Of a DNA stretch of 10,821 nt, positions 1 through 8,052 are shown piece by piece. Position 1 is the first letter of the stretch, and each line of letters opens with the position of its first letter. A model generated the notes under the pieces. The model saw only the letters and a list, made by a program, of their open reading frames with translations, searched no databases and was not told the origin of the DNA. The stretch covers positions 1 to 10,821 of the forward strand of contig WFTN01000170.1 of the NCBI GenBank assembly GCA_015485455.1, written 5' to 3'. This DNA comes from Planctomycetota bacterium (lineage in GTDB: Bacteria; Planctomycetota; GCA-002687715; DRQF01). Position numbers and translations under genes: made by a program.

Positions 1-1
1 T

Positions 2-1690
2 AAGCGCATCGGTGTTTCGGCCAAGAATGATGACGCCGATTTCGTTTTATCCAAAGGGATCACCGTTTCTGGGCGCATCACTCGGCGAAATGATGATGAG
101 CCAATCGAAGGTGTGACGATTCTCGGGTTCGGTGGTCGTGCCCCCATTGCCGTTGAAGCTTTGTCCAACGCAGATGGCTACTATGAGCTGCAAGACATGA
201 AGGCCAAAGGGCAAGTCAACTTGATCGTGAAACACGAACACTACAAATTGGTCATTCCCGAAAATCAAAAAAGTCCGGAACTCCCTGGCCTGGGCATGAA
301 ATTCGAGTTGAAAGGGGACGAAGGGCCGATCTTCCATCATGATATTCAGATGACCGGAGGCGGCACCATCAAAGGCAGGGTCATCAACCAAGATACAGGG
401 GAAGGTATCGCAAGAGCCACCGTCAAAGTTCAGTCCGCTGAAAGCATGAATGGGTCGCCTTTTGGAGCAAGTGACGGCAAAACTGTCACCACAAACGACC
501 AAGGAGTCTTCCTCATCGAAGGAGCCCCTCCAGGGCGTGTCTCCCTGTCTGCGAAAGCAGAAGGTTTCTATTCAGAAAAGAAAGACATGAACGCCTTGAG
601 AATGCTTTTGGGCCGAGCAAGAAACACCAGTAGCAGCGGTGAGAATGCCTTAGATCCTTTTGCAGGTTTGCCAAACCTGGAGGATGGAGGGCTTCTCGTT
701 GGCCAAGACATCATGCTCATTCCTGGCCTCAGTCAGGAGGGACAGACCCGAGGACCTGCTGGTAAGCCCGTTGCTGGGGCGACCATTCGTTGGATGGAAG
801 GCAAACTTGAGAAAAAGCGCTCCATTCTTGCCAACATGCTCTCCCAGACAGCAACCGACCCAACAATAACCGACAAGAACGGGCGCTTTACCGTCAAAGG
901 ACTAAAGAAGGGTATCCCCATAGAGTTCACGGCATACCATCCAGATTTCCCTGGAGGTGCGAGTACGACAGTCCCATTCGAAGACATTGGCCAAGAGAAG
1001 CTGACCCTTCGACTGACGGCTGGGGCCAAACTCCATGGCCATGTCACCGGGCCCAATGGACCGTTCGCCGGCCTAACAGTTCACGCTCAACCCCAAGATA
1101 CCGGGGGTATGGTGGCTGTCATCTTAGGACAAGGCAAAGAGTTCACCGCCATCAGCGACAAATCCGGAGACTATTCAATCGACGGGCTCCCCGCCGGAAA
1201 AGTCAGGCTGAGTTTCGACGTCAGTGACGAATTCGCTGTGGTCGGTGGCGAATGGCAATCGACAACGATCAAAACGGATACGGACAAGATGTTAGATTTC
1301 ACTATTCGCCGAGTCAGCACAGTGAACGGTATCGTGGTCGATCACAACGGCAAGAGTCTATCCCGCGTCCAGTTGCAACTGCTCCGTACCCAGGCTGATG
1401 AGAAAACAGGCAAACAGGAGTCTTGGGCGTCCTCAGCAGACGATGGAACTTTCAAACTCCGGCGAGTTTCCAAAGGTGAGACATACGAACTACGGGCCAC
1501 TTACTATCCCAGGGATCTCGACGAGGCTCAGATAGAAAGAGTCGCCAAGTCAATTGCTGAAGATTCCTACGACAACGACGTACGTGATGGCTATTCAGCG
1601 AATTCCGCTTGGGTCACCATGACGGGGCTCAGCGCTGAAAGTCGCGACCTCAGAGTTGTCATAGACACCAGAATTTTTGAGAAGAAATAA
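2..1690 (+). CDS. Protein of tandem carboxypeptidase-regulatory-like modules (5' partial)
   Basis: The reading frame is open from base 2, so the N-terminus lies outside the window; 562 residues are visible before TAA at 1688-1690. The visible part divides into about five beta-sandwich modules of the carboxypeptidase-D regulatory-like/CNA-B-like kind, at roughly residues 15-95, 121-190, 238-335, 338-435 and 438-562. Each begins with a G-x-(V/I)-x-G-x-(V/I) strand, often followed by a turn such as GKPVAGA, and has a later (D/N)xxGxF or DGxY turn, then an L-x-x-G or similar loop: for example TDKNGRF and SDKSGDY. Such modules usually serve as stalks or binding domains in exported or outer-membrane proteins; no enzyme motif, membrane span or anchor is visible in this portion. 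It ends with a basic EKK tail. Large proteins of this design are common in Planctomycetota and Myxococcota. It is convergent with the metal genes, so a functional link is not implied. The module class is fairly sure, the role unknown. Confidence 0.8.
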   Translation, partial: KRIGVSAKNDDADFVLSKGITVSGRITRRNDDEPIEGVTILGFGGRAPIAVEALSNADGYYELQDMKAKGQVNLIVKHEHYKLVIPENQKSPELPGLGMKFELKGDEGPIFHHDIQMTGGGTIKGRVINQDTGEGIARATVKVQSAESMNGSPFGASDGKTVTTNDQGVFLIEGAPPGRVSLSAKAEGFYSEKKDMNALRMLLGRARNTSSSGENALDPFAGLPNLEDGGLLVGQDIMLIPGLSQEGQTRGPAGKPVAGATIRWMEGKLEKKRSILANMLSQTATDPTITDKNGRFTVKGLKKGIPIEFTAYHPDFPGGASTTVPFEDIGQEKLTLRLTAGAKLHGHVTGPNGPFAGLTVHAQPQDTGGMVAVILGQGKEFTAISDKSGDYSIDGLPAGKVRLSFDVSDEFAVVGGEWQSTTIKTDTDKMLDFTIRRVSTVNGIVVDHNGKSLSRVQLQLLRTQADEKTGKQESWASSADDGTFKLRRVSKGETYELRATYYPRDLDEAQIERVAKSIAEDSYDNDVRDGYSANSAWVTMTGLSAESRDLRVVIDTRIFEKK

Positions 1691-1698
1691 ACCAAGAC

Positions 1699-1720
1699 TC
1701 TTCGGAATTTCGGCCGAAGA
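1699..1720. terminator. Hairpin between convergent genes, possible bidirectional terminator
   Basis: A 7-bp inverted repeat TCTTCGG (1699-1705) and CCGAAGA (1714-1720) encloses an 8-base loop, nine bases after the TAA of the plus-strand gene and 25 bases beyond the stop of the minus-strand ATPase. On the plus side it is followed by ACCCCGTTTC, and on the minus side by AGTCTTGGTTTATTTC, so the T-tract is weak both ways and better on the minus side. The stem position in a 55-bp convergent gap is the main support. An overlapping 10-bp palindrome TTCGGCCGAA (1709-1718) gives an alternative fold. Confidence 0.4.
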
Positions 1721-1745
1721 ACCCCGTTTCTGCTCGAGCGGATCC

Positions 1746-3938
1746 CTATCCCCGATCCATGTGCGGGGGCATTCCCCCAGGGGATCTCAAGATTCTTAAG
1801 CCATTAGCAATCACCAACAGAGACGCCCCGGCATCCGCCAAGATCGCCATCCAAAGAGAGGCAATCCCGATCAACGCAAGTAGGAAAACGAGGATCTTAA
1901 GGCCCAAAGCGAAAACCACATTCTGACGGACGATCCTCAAGGTATGGCGAGAATGTTCGATTAACCATGGAATGGCAGTGATGTCGTCAGACATGAGGGC
2001 AATATCGGCTGTTTCGATAGCCACATCACTACCAGCCGCTCCCATGGCAATACCCAATGAAGCACGGGCCAGAGCCGGCGCGTCGTTGACCCCATCCCCC
2101 ACCATGGCAACAGGAGAAAACTCACCTTCTAACTCTGCCACCTTCGCAATTTTCTCTTCAGGAAGCATCTCGCCGTGAATTTCATGCAAATCGAGCTGTC
2201 CACCGATGGCTTTGGCTGTTCCATGATTGTCACCGGTGAGCATGACCAAGCGATCGATCCCATCCGCTCTCAGGCGTTGAGTAACTTCTTTGGCCTCAGG
2301 CCGAATGGCATCCCCAAGAGCGATAAAACCGCAGACATGGTTGTCGTCCCCCAAGACGACAACGGATTGTCCCGCTGCCGAAAGTTCTTCGAGCTTCTCA
2401 TGAACCTCTGCCGTTTCCTGGTCTCTCTCTTCAAGATAACGGTGAGACCCCAGCCAGAACATGCGGCCATCCACCTCCCCCCGCAGACCTTTCCCTTTAA
2501 TGGCAACAACCTTGGACGCTGGAAGAGGTTCAACTCCTAATTCTCTGCCATAAGACACAATAGCACGGGCCAAAGGATGGTCACTTCGGGATTCTAACCC
2601 AGCAGCACGGCCAAGAATTCCTTCAACATCATGACCATCCAAGGGTATCACCTGACTCACCTGCACGTCACCCTTTGTCAGCGTCCCTGTCTTGTCAAAG
2701 GCAATCGCCCTCAACCGAGCTGGCGTTTCGATATGCTCCCCGCCCTTGATCAGAACGCCCCGGCGCGCTGCTCTTGCCAAAGAAGCCACGATGGTGACCG
2801 GCGTGGAAATAACCAAGGCACAGGGACAAGCAATCACCAACAAGACCAAAGACCGGTAGAACCAAACGCCCCAAGAACTACCGAGCATCGGGGGTAGAAG
2901 AAAGGTTAAGAGGGCAAGAAGAAGAACAATTGGTGTGTAGATCTGGGCAAACCGATCGACCCAACGTTCGGAAGGTGAACGACTACTTCTTGCTGCACTC
3001 ACGAGTTTCGCGATGTTAGCGATAGTCGTATTGGACGCCAGTTTAGTTGACAAGACGTCCAGGGCGCCATCGCCGTTGAGGGTTCCGGCGAAGACGTCAT
3101 CCCCGGGTTCCTTCTTGACGGGTTTGCTCTCTCCCGTGATTGGCGCTTGGTCCACTTCGCTCCTGCCGCCTTGAATGACTCCATCAAGAGCAATTTTCTC
3201 CCCAGGCAAAACCGTGAACTTCGTCCCCACCTGGACAGTGTCCACCTCCACCTTTCTCAGTTCACCATCCTCTCCAACCACACGAGCACGAGCAGGGGTC
3301 ATGTCCATCAGACTCCCAATAGCTTTTTGAGCTCGACCGACACTCCATTTCTCAAGCCAAAGAGAGATGGCAAACAAGAAAGTCACCATGGCCGCTTCAA
3401 ACCACTCGCCGATGGAAACAGCACCAACAACGGCAACGGTCATCAAGAGATTCATATCAGGACGTAGATTGCGAGCCGCCACCCATGCTTTCGGTGCAAC
3501 CATAGAGCCACCAGCCAAGATGGCAATGGAATAGCTGAGACAGCTCAAAAACGAAGGTCCGCCACCTTCTTCTGCCCCGCCAAGAGCAGAGGAAGCGCCA
3601 CCAGCCTCCATGGCATGCAAGAGAAATCCGAGGGCCGTAAACGAACCACAGACAAGAGTACTGCCGGTTCTCCACTTGGAAAGACCTACGTGGTCACCTC
3701 CTTGACTTCCTTCTTCCCACAAATGGGCCTTGAGCCCACTCTTGTCGATGGCCGTGACCACGTCGTCAGAAGAATGATTCCCCAAGACTACAGTCAACTT
3801 GGCTTGCAAGATGTCAATGCCAATAGACTCTTCACCGATTTCCAATGTCTTGAGAGCGCGGCGCAATATCTCGGCCTCGTCGGCGCAATCGAGTCCTTCT
3901 ATACGCAGTTCAAGAATTGATTTTTCTGTCATGGTCAA
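1746..3938 (-). CDS. zntA: Zn2+/Cd2+/Pb2+-type P1B-2 heavy-metal efflux ATPase
   Basis: This is a 730-residue inner-membrane pump that would export divalent soft metals at the cost of ATP. The N-terminal domain (about 8-75) has the HMA fold pattern, but its metal motif reads GLDCADE (15-21), with one Cys and an acidic residue instead of CxxC. About eight membrane spans can be placed (near 93-111, 129-149, 163-178, 180-198, 333-352, 357-376, 672-692, 694-712). Core motifs are all intact: TGES (268-271), CPC (371-373) followed by ALVISTP, phosphorylated Asp415 in DKTGTLT, HP (454-455), TGDN (568-571) and GDGVND (614-619). CPC-ALVISTP, Lys681 in the seventh span and Asp702 in LADAGAS of the eighth match the ZntA/CadA class rather than the copper class. 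The listed start is TTG: GAGG on the minus strand sits seven bases before it, but 13 bases before the in-frame ATG at 3932. Last gene of the minus-strand set. Confidence 0.93.
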   Translation of the reverse strand: MTMTEKSILELRIEGLDCADEAEILRRALKTLEIGEESIGIDILQAKLTVVLGNHSSDDVVTAIDKSGLKAHLWEEGSQGGDHVGLSKWRTGSTLVCGSFTALGFLLHAMEAGGASSALGGAEEGGGPSFLSCLSYSIAILAGGSMVAPKAWVAARNLRPDMNLLMTVAVVGAVSIGEWFEAAMVTFLFAISLWLEKWSVGRAQKAIGSLMDMTPARARVVGEDGELRKVEVDTVQVGTKFTVLPGEKIALDGVIQGGRSEVDQAPITGESKPVKKEPGDDVFAGTLNGDGALDVLSTKLASNTTIANIAKLVSAARSSRSPSERWVDRFAQIYTPIVLLLALLTFLLPPMLGSSWGVWFYRSLVLLVIACPCALVISTPVTIVASLARAARRGVLIKGGEHIETPARLRAIAFDKTGTLTKGDVQVSQVIPLDGHDVEGILGRAAGLESRSDHPLARAIVSYGRELGVEPLPASKVVAIKGKGLRGEVDGRMFWLGSHRYLEERDQETAEVHEKLEELSAAGQSVVVLGDDNHVCGFIALGDAIRPEAKEVTQRLRADGIDRLVMLTGDNHGTAKAIGGQLDLHEIHGEMLPEEKIAKVAELEGEFSPVAMVGDGVNDAPALARASLGIAMGAAGSDVAIETADIALMSDDITAIPWLIEHSRHTLRIVRQNVVFALGLKILVFLLALIGIASLWMAILADAGASLLVIANGLRILRSPGGMPPHMDRG

Positions 3939-4071
3939 TTGTCGTCCTCACTCATCCATCAGAACCTGCTTGTCCCGTCCAACTGGCGCGACCTCTGCTT
4001 CCAGCGAATCTAACATAGACAGCACAGAATACTGTTTGTTTGTGCCCAACTTACATGGACGCCCCAGCAGG

Positions 4072-6381
4072 CTATTCAAGCTTCATGCGACGCAATCTGA
4101 GAGCATTTAAGATAACCGAGACGGAACTCAAACTCATAGCTGCAGCGGCGACCATAGGACTCAACAGGATGCCGAAAATTGGATAGAGAATTCCCGCAGC
4201 CACAGGAATGCTCAAGACGTTATAAATGAAGGCGAAGAACAGATTCTCTCGGACGTTCCGCATGGTTTGTCGGCTGATTGTAAGAGCCCGATAGATACCA
4301 ATAAGGTCTCCTCGAAGAATCGTCACCCCCGCACTTTCAATAGCCACATCGGAACCTGACCCCATGGCGATCCCCACATTTGCCCGGGCCAAAGCCGGGG
4401 AATCGTTCACTCCATCTCCAGCCACGGCGACGATTTCGCCACGATTGCGAAACTCGGCCACCTTTTCCGCTTTGTCACCGGGCAATAGACCAGCGTGGAC
4501 TTCGTCAATCCCAAGATGCTTTGCCACCCGAGTCGCACTGGCCTCATGGTCACCGGTCAGAACAACCACACGAATGCCCTCAGCCTTCATTTGCGACAAC
4601 ATCCCCGCTGCCGACTCTCTCACGGGATCGGTGATGCCAAAAGCACCGGCAAAGACATCATCAATCGCCACACAAACCAGGGACAAACCGTCCGTTAGCA
4701 AAGGTTCAATCAGCGCATTCACGTCGTCTGGACGAATACCAGAATCGAAAATCATCTTGGTATTGCCCACGACAACTTTCTTGCCTTGGACGGTGCCACG
4801 GACGCCCTTCCCTGCCACGGCCTCAAATGACTCCGGAGTCTCAAGATTCAATCCCCGCTCATTGGCCATGTCCACAATTGCGGCAGCCAAAGGATGTTCA
4901 CTTGAACGTTCCACACTGGCCACAAGAGCCAAAGTCAGATCTTCATCGTGACCATCAGCAAGAGAGATTGTCGTCACTTGGGGTTCACCCACAGTGAGAG
5001 TTCCTGTCTTGTCGATGGCAAGAGTCGTAACTGTTTGCATCGCTTCAATCGACTTAGCATCGCGAAAAAGAACACCGTTTTTGGCAGCCTTCCCGCTGGC
5101 CACCATAATCGACATCGGAGTTGCCAATCCCAGTGCGCAGGGACAAGCAATGATCAACACAGCAACAGAGTTGGCAATGGCCATAGCCAAAGCGGCCTCA
5201 CCTCCAAGAGAATACCAAGCGACTGCTGTTATCGCCGCGATCAGTAGAACCGCTGGCACAAACCAACCAGCCACTTTGTCTGAAATCCTCTGGATCGGCG
5301 CCTCGCTCCTCTGAGCTTGCGCTACCATGCGAACAATCTGACTTAGCAGGGTTTCAGAACCAACGCGCTCCGCCTTCACGACGAACGCCCCCGAACCGTT
5401 TATGGTGGATCCGATCACTTGATCCCCTGGGCGCTTCTTCACCGGACGAGACTCCCCGGTTATGCTCGCCTCATTGACCGTGCTCTCGCCATCGACCACC
5501 AAACCGTCTACAGGAATTGCTTCCCCTGGCCGAACTCGCAAATTCTGGCCAATGACGATTTCGCTCACCGCGACTTCAGCCTCCACCCCATCCTCGCCCA
5601 CCAAAATGGCAAACTTAGGGGCAAGATCAAGAAGCTCTCGAATGGCGGCCCCAGTCTGCCCGCGGGCCCGCAGCTCCATGATTTGTCCCAACAAGACAAG
5701 AACCACGATCACGGCGGCAGATTCGAAATAGACCGGCACGCGACCGTGAGTGTTACGAATCGTCTCGGGGAAGATGTTCGGTGCAATAAGAGCAACGATG
5801 CTATAAAGCCAAGCCACTAACACACCCAAACTTACCAGAGTGAACATATTCAAAGAGCGGCTCTTCACCGAGGCAATGCCACGCTGAAGAAAGGGGAAAG
5901 CACCCCAAAAAATCACAGGCGTTGCTAAGAGGGCCTGGCCCCACAGAGATGTTGCAGAAGTTGACCAAGTTCGGAGCCAAGCGAATGGGAGAGATTCGGC
6001 CATGGCAACAACGAAGACGGGAATCGTCAGAACCGCACTGACCCAGAACCGCCGGGTCATTTCCTCTAATTCTTGGTCGTCTCCTTCCTCCAGGGGGTCC
6101 ACTGGATCAAGTGACATGCCACATTTAGGACAAGTCCCCGGACCGATCTGAAGAACCTCCGGATGCATGGGACAAGTGTACTCCACGTTCTTTCCCCCAC
6201 CATGGGAAGGGGCAGCGACTTTTTCTCCAAGAAAAGCCTCGGGGTTATCTGTGAATCGAGCCTCACAAGATTGAGAGCAAAAGTGATAGCTCTGCCCACC
6301 AAACTCAGAAGAGGAGAATGCTTGAGATAGAGGAAACTCCATACCACAAACAGGATCTTTTACTTGATCACTTGATGTCAT
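4072..6381 (-). CDS. copA: Cu(I)-translocating P1B-1 ATPase with N-terminal YHS and HMBD domains
   Basis: This 769-residue inner-membrane ATPase would export Cu(I) from the cytoplasm. The N-terminus has no HMA domain. It carries a YHS-type domain (about 8-52, Cys12, Cys35, Cys39, with DPVCGM and YHFCS) and a heavy-metal-binding domain (68-92, YTCPMHPEV then CPKCGM). Eight membrane spans follow (near 112-130, 148-168, 178-200, 216-234, 370-390, 395-412, 712-735, 738-757). Catalytic motifs are complete: TGES (308-311), CPC (413-415) followed by ALGLATP, Asp457 in DKTGTLT, SEHPLA (494-499), and GDGVND (655-660). Tyr720-Asn721 in the seventh span and MSxSS (749-753) in the eighth are the Cu(I)-site residues of P1B-1 pumps, so copper specificity is well supported; silver is possible. 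ATG at 6381 is preceded by AAGGG on the minus strand eight bases upstream. It lies 109 bp after the cytochrome c gene, with no convincing terminator between them. Confidence 0.95.
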   Translation of the reverse strand: MTSSDQVKDPVCGMEFPLSQAFSSSEFGGQSYHFCSQSCEARFTDNPEAFLGEKVAAPSHGGGKNVEYTCPMHPEVLQIGPGTCPKCGMSLDPVDPLEEGDDQELEEMTRRFWVSAVLTIPVFVVAMAESLPFAWLRTWSTSATSLWGQALLATPVIFWGAFPFLQRGIASVKSRSLNMFTLVSLGVLVAWLYSIVALIAPNIFPETIRNTHGRVPVYFESAAVIVVLVLLGQIMELRARGQTGAAIRELLDLAPKFAILVGEDGVEAEVAVSEIVIGQNLRVRPGEAIPVDGLVVDGESTVNEASITGESRPVKKRPGDQVIGSTINGSGAFVVKAERVGSETLLSQIVRMVAQAQRSEAPIQRISDKVAGWFVPAVLLIAAITAVAWYSLGGEAALAMAIANSVAVLIIACPCALGLATPMSIMVASGKAAKNGVLFRDAKSIEAMQTVTTLAIDKTGTLTVGEPQVTTISLADGHDEDLTLALVASVERSSEHPLAAAIVDMANERGLNLETPESFEAVAGKGVRGTVQGKKVVVGNTKMIFDSGIRPDDVNALIEPLLTDGLSLVCVAIDDVFAGAFGITDPVRESAAGMLSQMKAEGIRVVVLTGDHEASATRVAKHLGIDEVHAGLLPGDKAEKVAEFRNRGEIVAVAGDGVNDSPALARANVGIAMGSGSDVAIESAGVTILRGDLIGIYRALTISRQTMRNVRENLFFAFIYNVLSIPVAAGILYPIFGILLSPMVAAAAMSLSSVSVILNALRLRRMKLE

Positions 6382-6418
6382 AGCTCAAGCCCTTAATGAA
6401 ACGATTCTGAAGGAACAG

Positions 6419-6430
6419 ACCTGCACAGGT
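6419..6430. promoter_or_regulatory. Short dyad in the gap upstream of the copper ATPase gene
   Basis: ACCTG-CA-CAGGT is a perfect 5-bp inverted repeat with a two-base centre, 38 bases upstream of the copA ATG, inside the 109-bp gap after the cytochrome c gene. Its place is right for an operator of a private copA promoter. On the minus strand a TATAAG hexamer lies about 12 bases upstream of it, without a good -35 partner. The dyad is short and could be chance; it is not a recognisable CueR, CopY or CsoR box. Confidence 0.18.
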
Positions 6431-6490
6431 GCCCATCTTATATTCGAGACGCCAAGCTTTTTGCCTTCAGCCCCGAAGCATGTGGTCCAT

Positions 6491-7282
6491 TCAATGATGC
6501 TTGTAAAGACCAACACCCTTTATGTCGATCCAAGAATTTGTCTGATGACAGGCAAAGCATTGACGTACCTTTGCCTTAGGCTTGCCAGCTACCTTTGCTG
6601 AGATCATTTTGAAATGCCCCATATAGTGACTAGGAGGAGCCTGATGGCACTGAGAACAACTTCTCGAACTGGCAGATGGATGTTTGAAAGAATCAACGCT
6701 CCACTTTTCCGTCCTATGGCAGGCAACACAGTTCTTGCCCATCAAACCGAAATGAACATCTTCGTTCAGATGACATGCGGAGCATTCCAAAGTTGCTTCC
6801 ACAGGCGTTACCCCGGCGGCCACCTCTAATGACGGCGATTCCGCCGATGGACTCGTGATCCAAGAATCAAGTGTCTGGCTCATTCTCTTAGCGGTTTCAT
6901 CGTGAACCATATGAGTGAGTTGTTCCTTGCCAACACGGGCGAGCACCTCATGATCCATCGCTGAAGATGATCCATTCACTGATAGATGTTGCGGATGACA
7001 ACTTTGGCAGTTTCCGATGTCAGCATGAAAGGACGTTGACTGACGCTGTAATAGATCGCGGTCATTCGCGTGACATAGAATACACTTTGTGGAATCAACG
7101 CCGCGCCAGGCTTCATGGCAAGCGTTGCAATCATCCGCGAAGCTATGATGTGCTGGCGAAATAGGACCGGGGTCGGTGACCGAGAAGAAGAACTCACTCT
7201 TGGAGTCGCTTGGCACAGCAATCCAAAAGACGGCAACACTGATTGTCGACAAGAAGAATAGTTTGGATGCCGTCCAATTCAT
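6491..7282 (-). CDS. Periplasmic heptaheme c-type cytochrome (cytochrome c3-like)
   Basis: The protein has 263 residues and seven CXXCH heme-attachment motifs: CNACH (52), CILCH (67), CQSCH (92), CSACH (167), CVACH (185), CSQCH (209) and CFACH (242). Three cluster in the N-terminal half and four in the C-terminal half, joined by a heme-free linker of about 70 residues. Further histidines (45, 46, 86, 99, 111, 124, 127, 177, 201, 219, 223, 262, 263) could supply bis-His axial ligands, as in multiheme cytochromes of the c3/c7 type. Residues 6-22 are a hydrophobic export signal or uncleaved anchor. The start is ATG at 7282: it overlaps the upstream stop as ATGA and has GAGGTGG five bases upstream on the minus strand. 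It should take electrons from the diheme b protein encoded just before and hand them to a periplasmic acceptor, or work in reverse. The acceptor is unknown, and I cannot assign it to a named respiratory family. Confidence 0.88.
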   Translation of the reverse strand: MNWTASKLFFLSTISVAVFWIAVPSDSKSEFFFSVTDPGPISPAHHSFADDCNACHEAWRGVDSTKCILCHANDRDLLQRQSTSFHADIGNCQSCHPQHLSVNGSSSAMDHEVLARVGKEQLTHMVHDETAKRMSQTLDSWITSPSAESPSLEVAAGVTPVEATLECSACHLNEDVHFGLMGKNCVACHRTEKWSVDSFKHPSASSRSCSQCHQAPPSHYMGHFKMISAKVAGKPKAKVRQCFACHQTNSWIDIKGVGLYKHH

Positions 7283-8052
7283 TGCAACCACCTCATCCCA
7301 AAATAGAAACCACTGGCCACATGAAGAGCTAACAATCCATAGAGAAGCAAACTTAAGGCGATGTGAAACTTCAACCACCGAGAAAAGAAGGCTTTGATGA
7401 TCTCATGACTCTTCAGAGCATACTCAACGTCAGCCAGAGCATCCGAGATTTGAACGGCCTCAACAGTGGCTCTCAATTCAGGATCCAAAACATCGTCCTT
7501 GTCAAAGAACCAACTCACTAGCCGAAAGCGAAACTTAGAGATCCCCGCAATACTGCGACCTGAGCTGCTCCCTCTTGCACTGAGAGTTTGAGCCTTGGCA
7601 GCATATGCGGCCTCGAGTTCACTCCGTTTGCTTTTCTTCTCTTTGATACCTTGGCTCAATTGCCGCATCAGATAGCGCCCAACGAAACCACTCACCACCA
7701 CAACAATTGTCATCAGAGTCAGAAGGCTACCAAGAGTACTCTCGAATTTGTGCCCCGTGTGAATCAAGACCAGAATAGGTCCTAAGATCCCACTATAGAT
7801 GTGCCATGCCAGAAGTGTACGCATCGAGAATTTGGCAGTGACGAACTTTTTCAAGCGTTTGATTCTCTTGATGGCCACATACGCAAGAGGCACAAGCATC
7901 AACAAGGATCCAACTATGCCGATGAGACTCCCCAGGAGGCTCCCAGCGAATCTCGGTGATTGGTGAAAAACGAAACCCAACCACAAGATGAGAAAAATGA
8001 CGGTGAGGCCGGTAACAACGAGGCGCTCTCTTTCCTTTAGATCCTTAGGCAT
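7279..8052 (-). CDS. Diheme cytochrome b-like membrane protein
   Basis: A 257-residue integral membrane protein with about five spans (near 11-29, 38-61, 80-98, 105-127, 227-250). Two spans carry paired histidines at the same spacing: His84/His98 and His230/His244, both HX13H. That geometry lets each pair bind two b hemes stacked across the membrane, as in the cytochrome b and ferric-reductase/NADPH-oxidase superfamilies; His101 is an extra candidate. A basic hydrophilic loop of about 95 residues (130-225) separates spans four and five and, by its Lys/Arg content, should face the cytoplasm near the reductase. Its ATG overlaps the last eight bases of the reductase gene (ATGCCTAA) with no strong Shine-Dalgarno, and its TGA overlaps the cytochrome c ATG, so translation is probably coupled throughout. 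It is the expected membrane link between reductase and multiheme cytochrome. Heme binding is inferred from the His spacing; the exact family is not recognised. Confidence 0.8.
   Translation of the reverse strand: MPKDLKERERLVVTGLTVIFLILWLGFVFHQSPRFAGSLLGSLIGIVGSLLMLVPLAYVAIKRIKRLKKFVTAKFSMRTLLAWHIYSGILGPILVLIHTGHKFESTLGSLLTLMTIVVVVSGFVGRYLMRQLSQGIKEKKSKRSELEAAYAAKAQTLSARGSSSGRSIAGISKFRFRLVSWFFDKDDVLDPELRATVEAVQISDALADVEYALKSHEIIKAFFSRWLKFHIALSLLLYGLLALHVASGFYFGMRWLQ

Noticed and set aside
47..502. A 151-codon open frame on the minus strand
   Set aside because: It lies wholly opposite the plus-strand modular protein, has no recognisable domain and reads as a coding shadow.
1765..1778. GGGGG-CATT-CCCCC hairpin
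   Set aside because: It lies inside the last codons of the Zn/Cd ATPase gene with no T-tract after it; the 1699-1720 hairpin in the gap is a better terminator candidate.
3948..4016. A 22-codon minus-strand ORF whose TGA abuts the ribosome-binding site of the Zn/Cd ATPase gene
   Set aside because: A leader peptide was considered because of the stop position, but there is no Shine-Dalgarno before its ATG, no metal-ligand-rich sequence and no attenuator hairpin.
6382..6490. Terminator between the cytochrome c and copper ATPase genes
   Set aside because: Only a 4-bp CTTC/GAAG stem followed by A-rich, not T-rich, sequence on the transcribed strand was found.
7283..7378. Longer N-terminus for the cytochrome c, beginning at GTG 7378
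   Set aside because: It would overlap the diheme b gene by 100 bases and place a hydrophilic stretch before the signal sequence; ATG 7282 has a good Shine-Dalgarno and a classic ATGA overlap.
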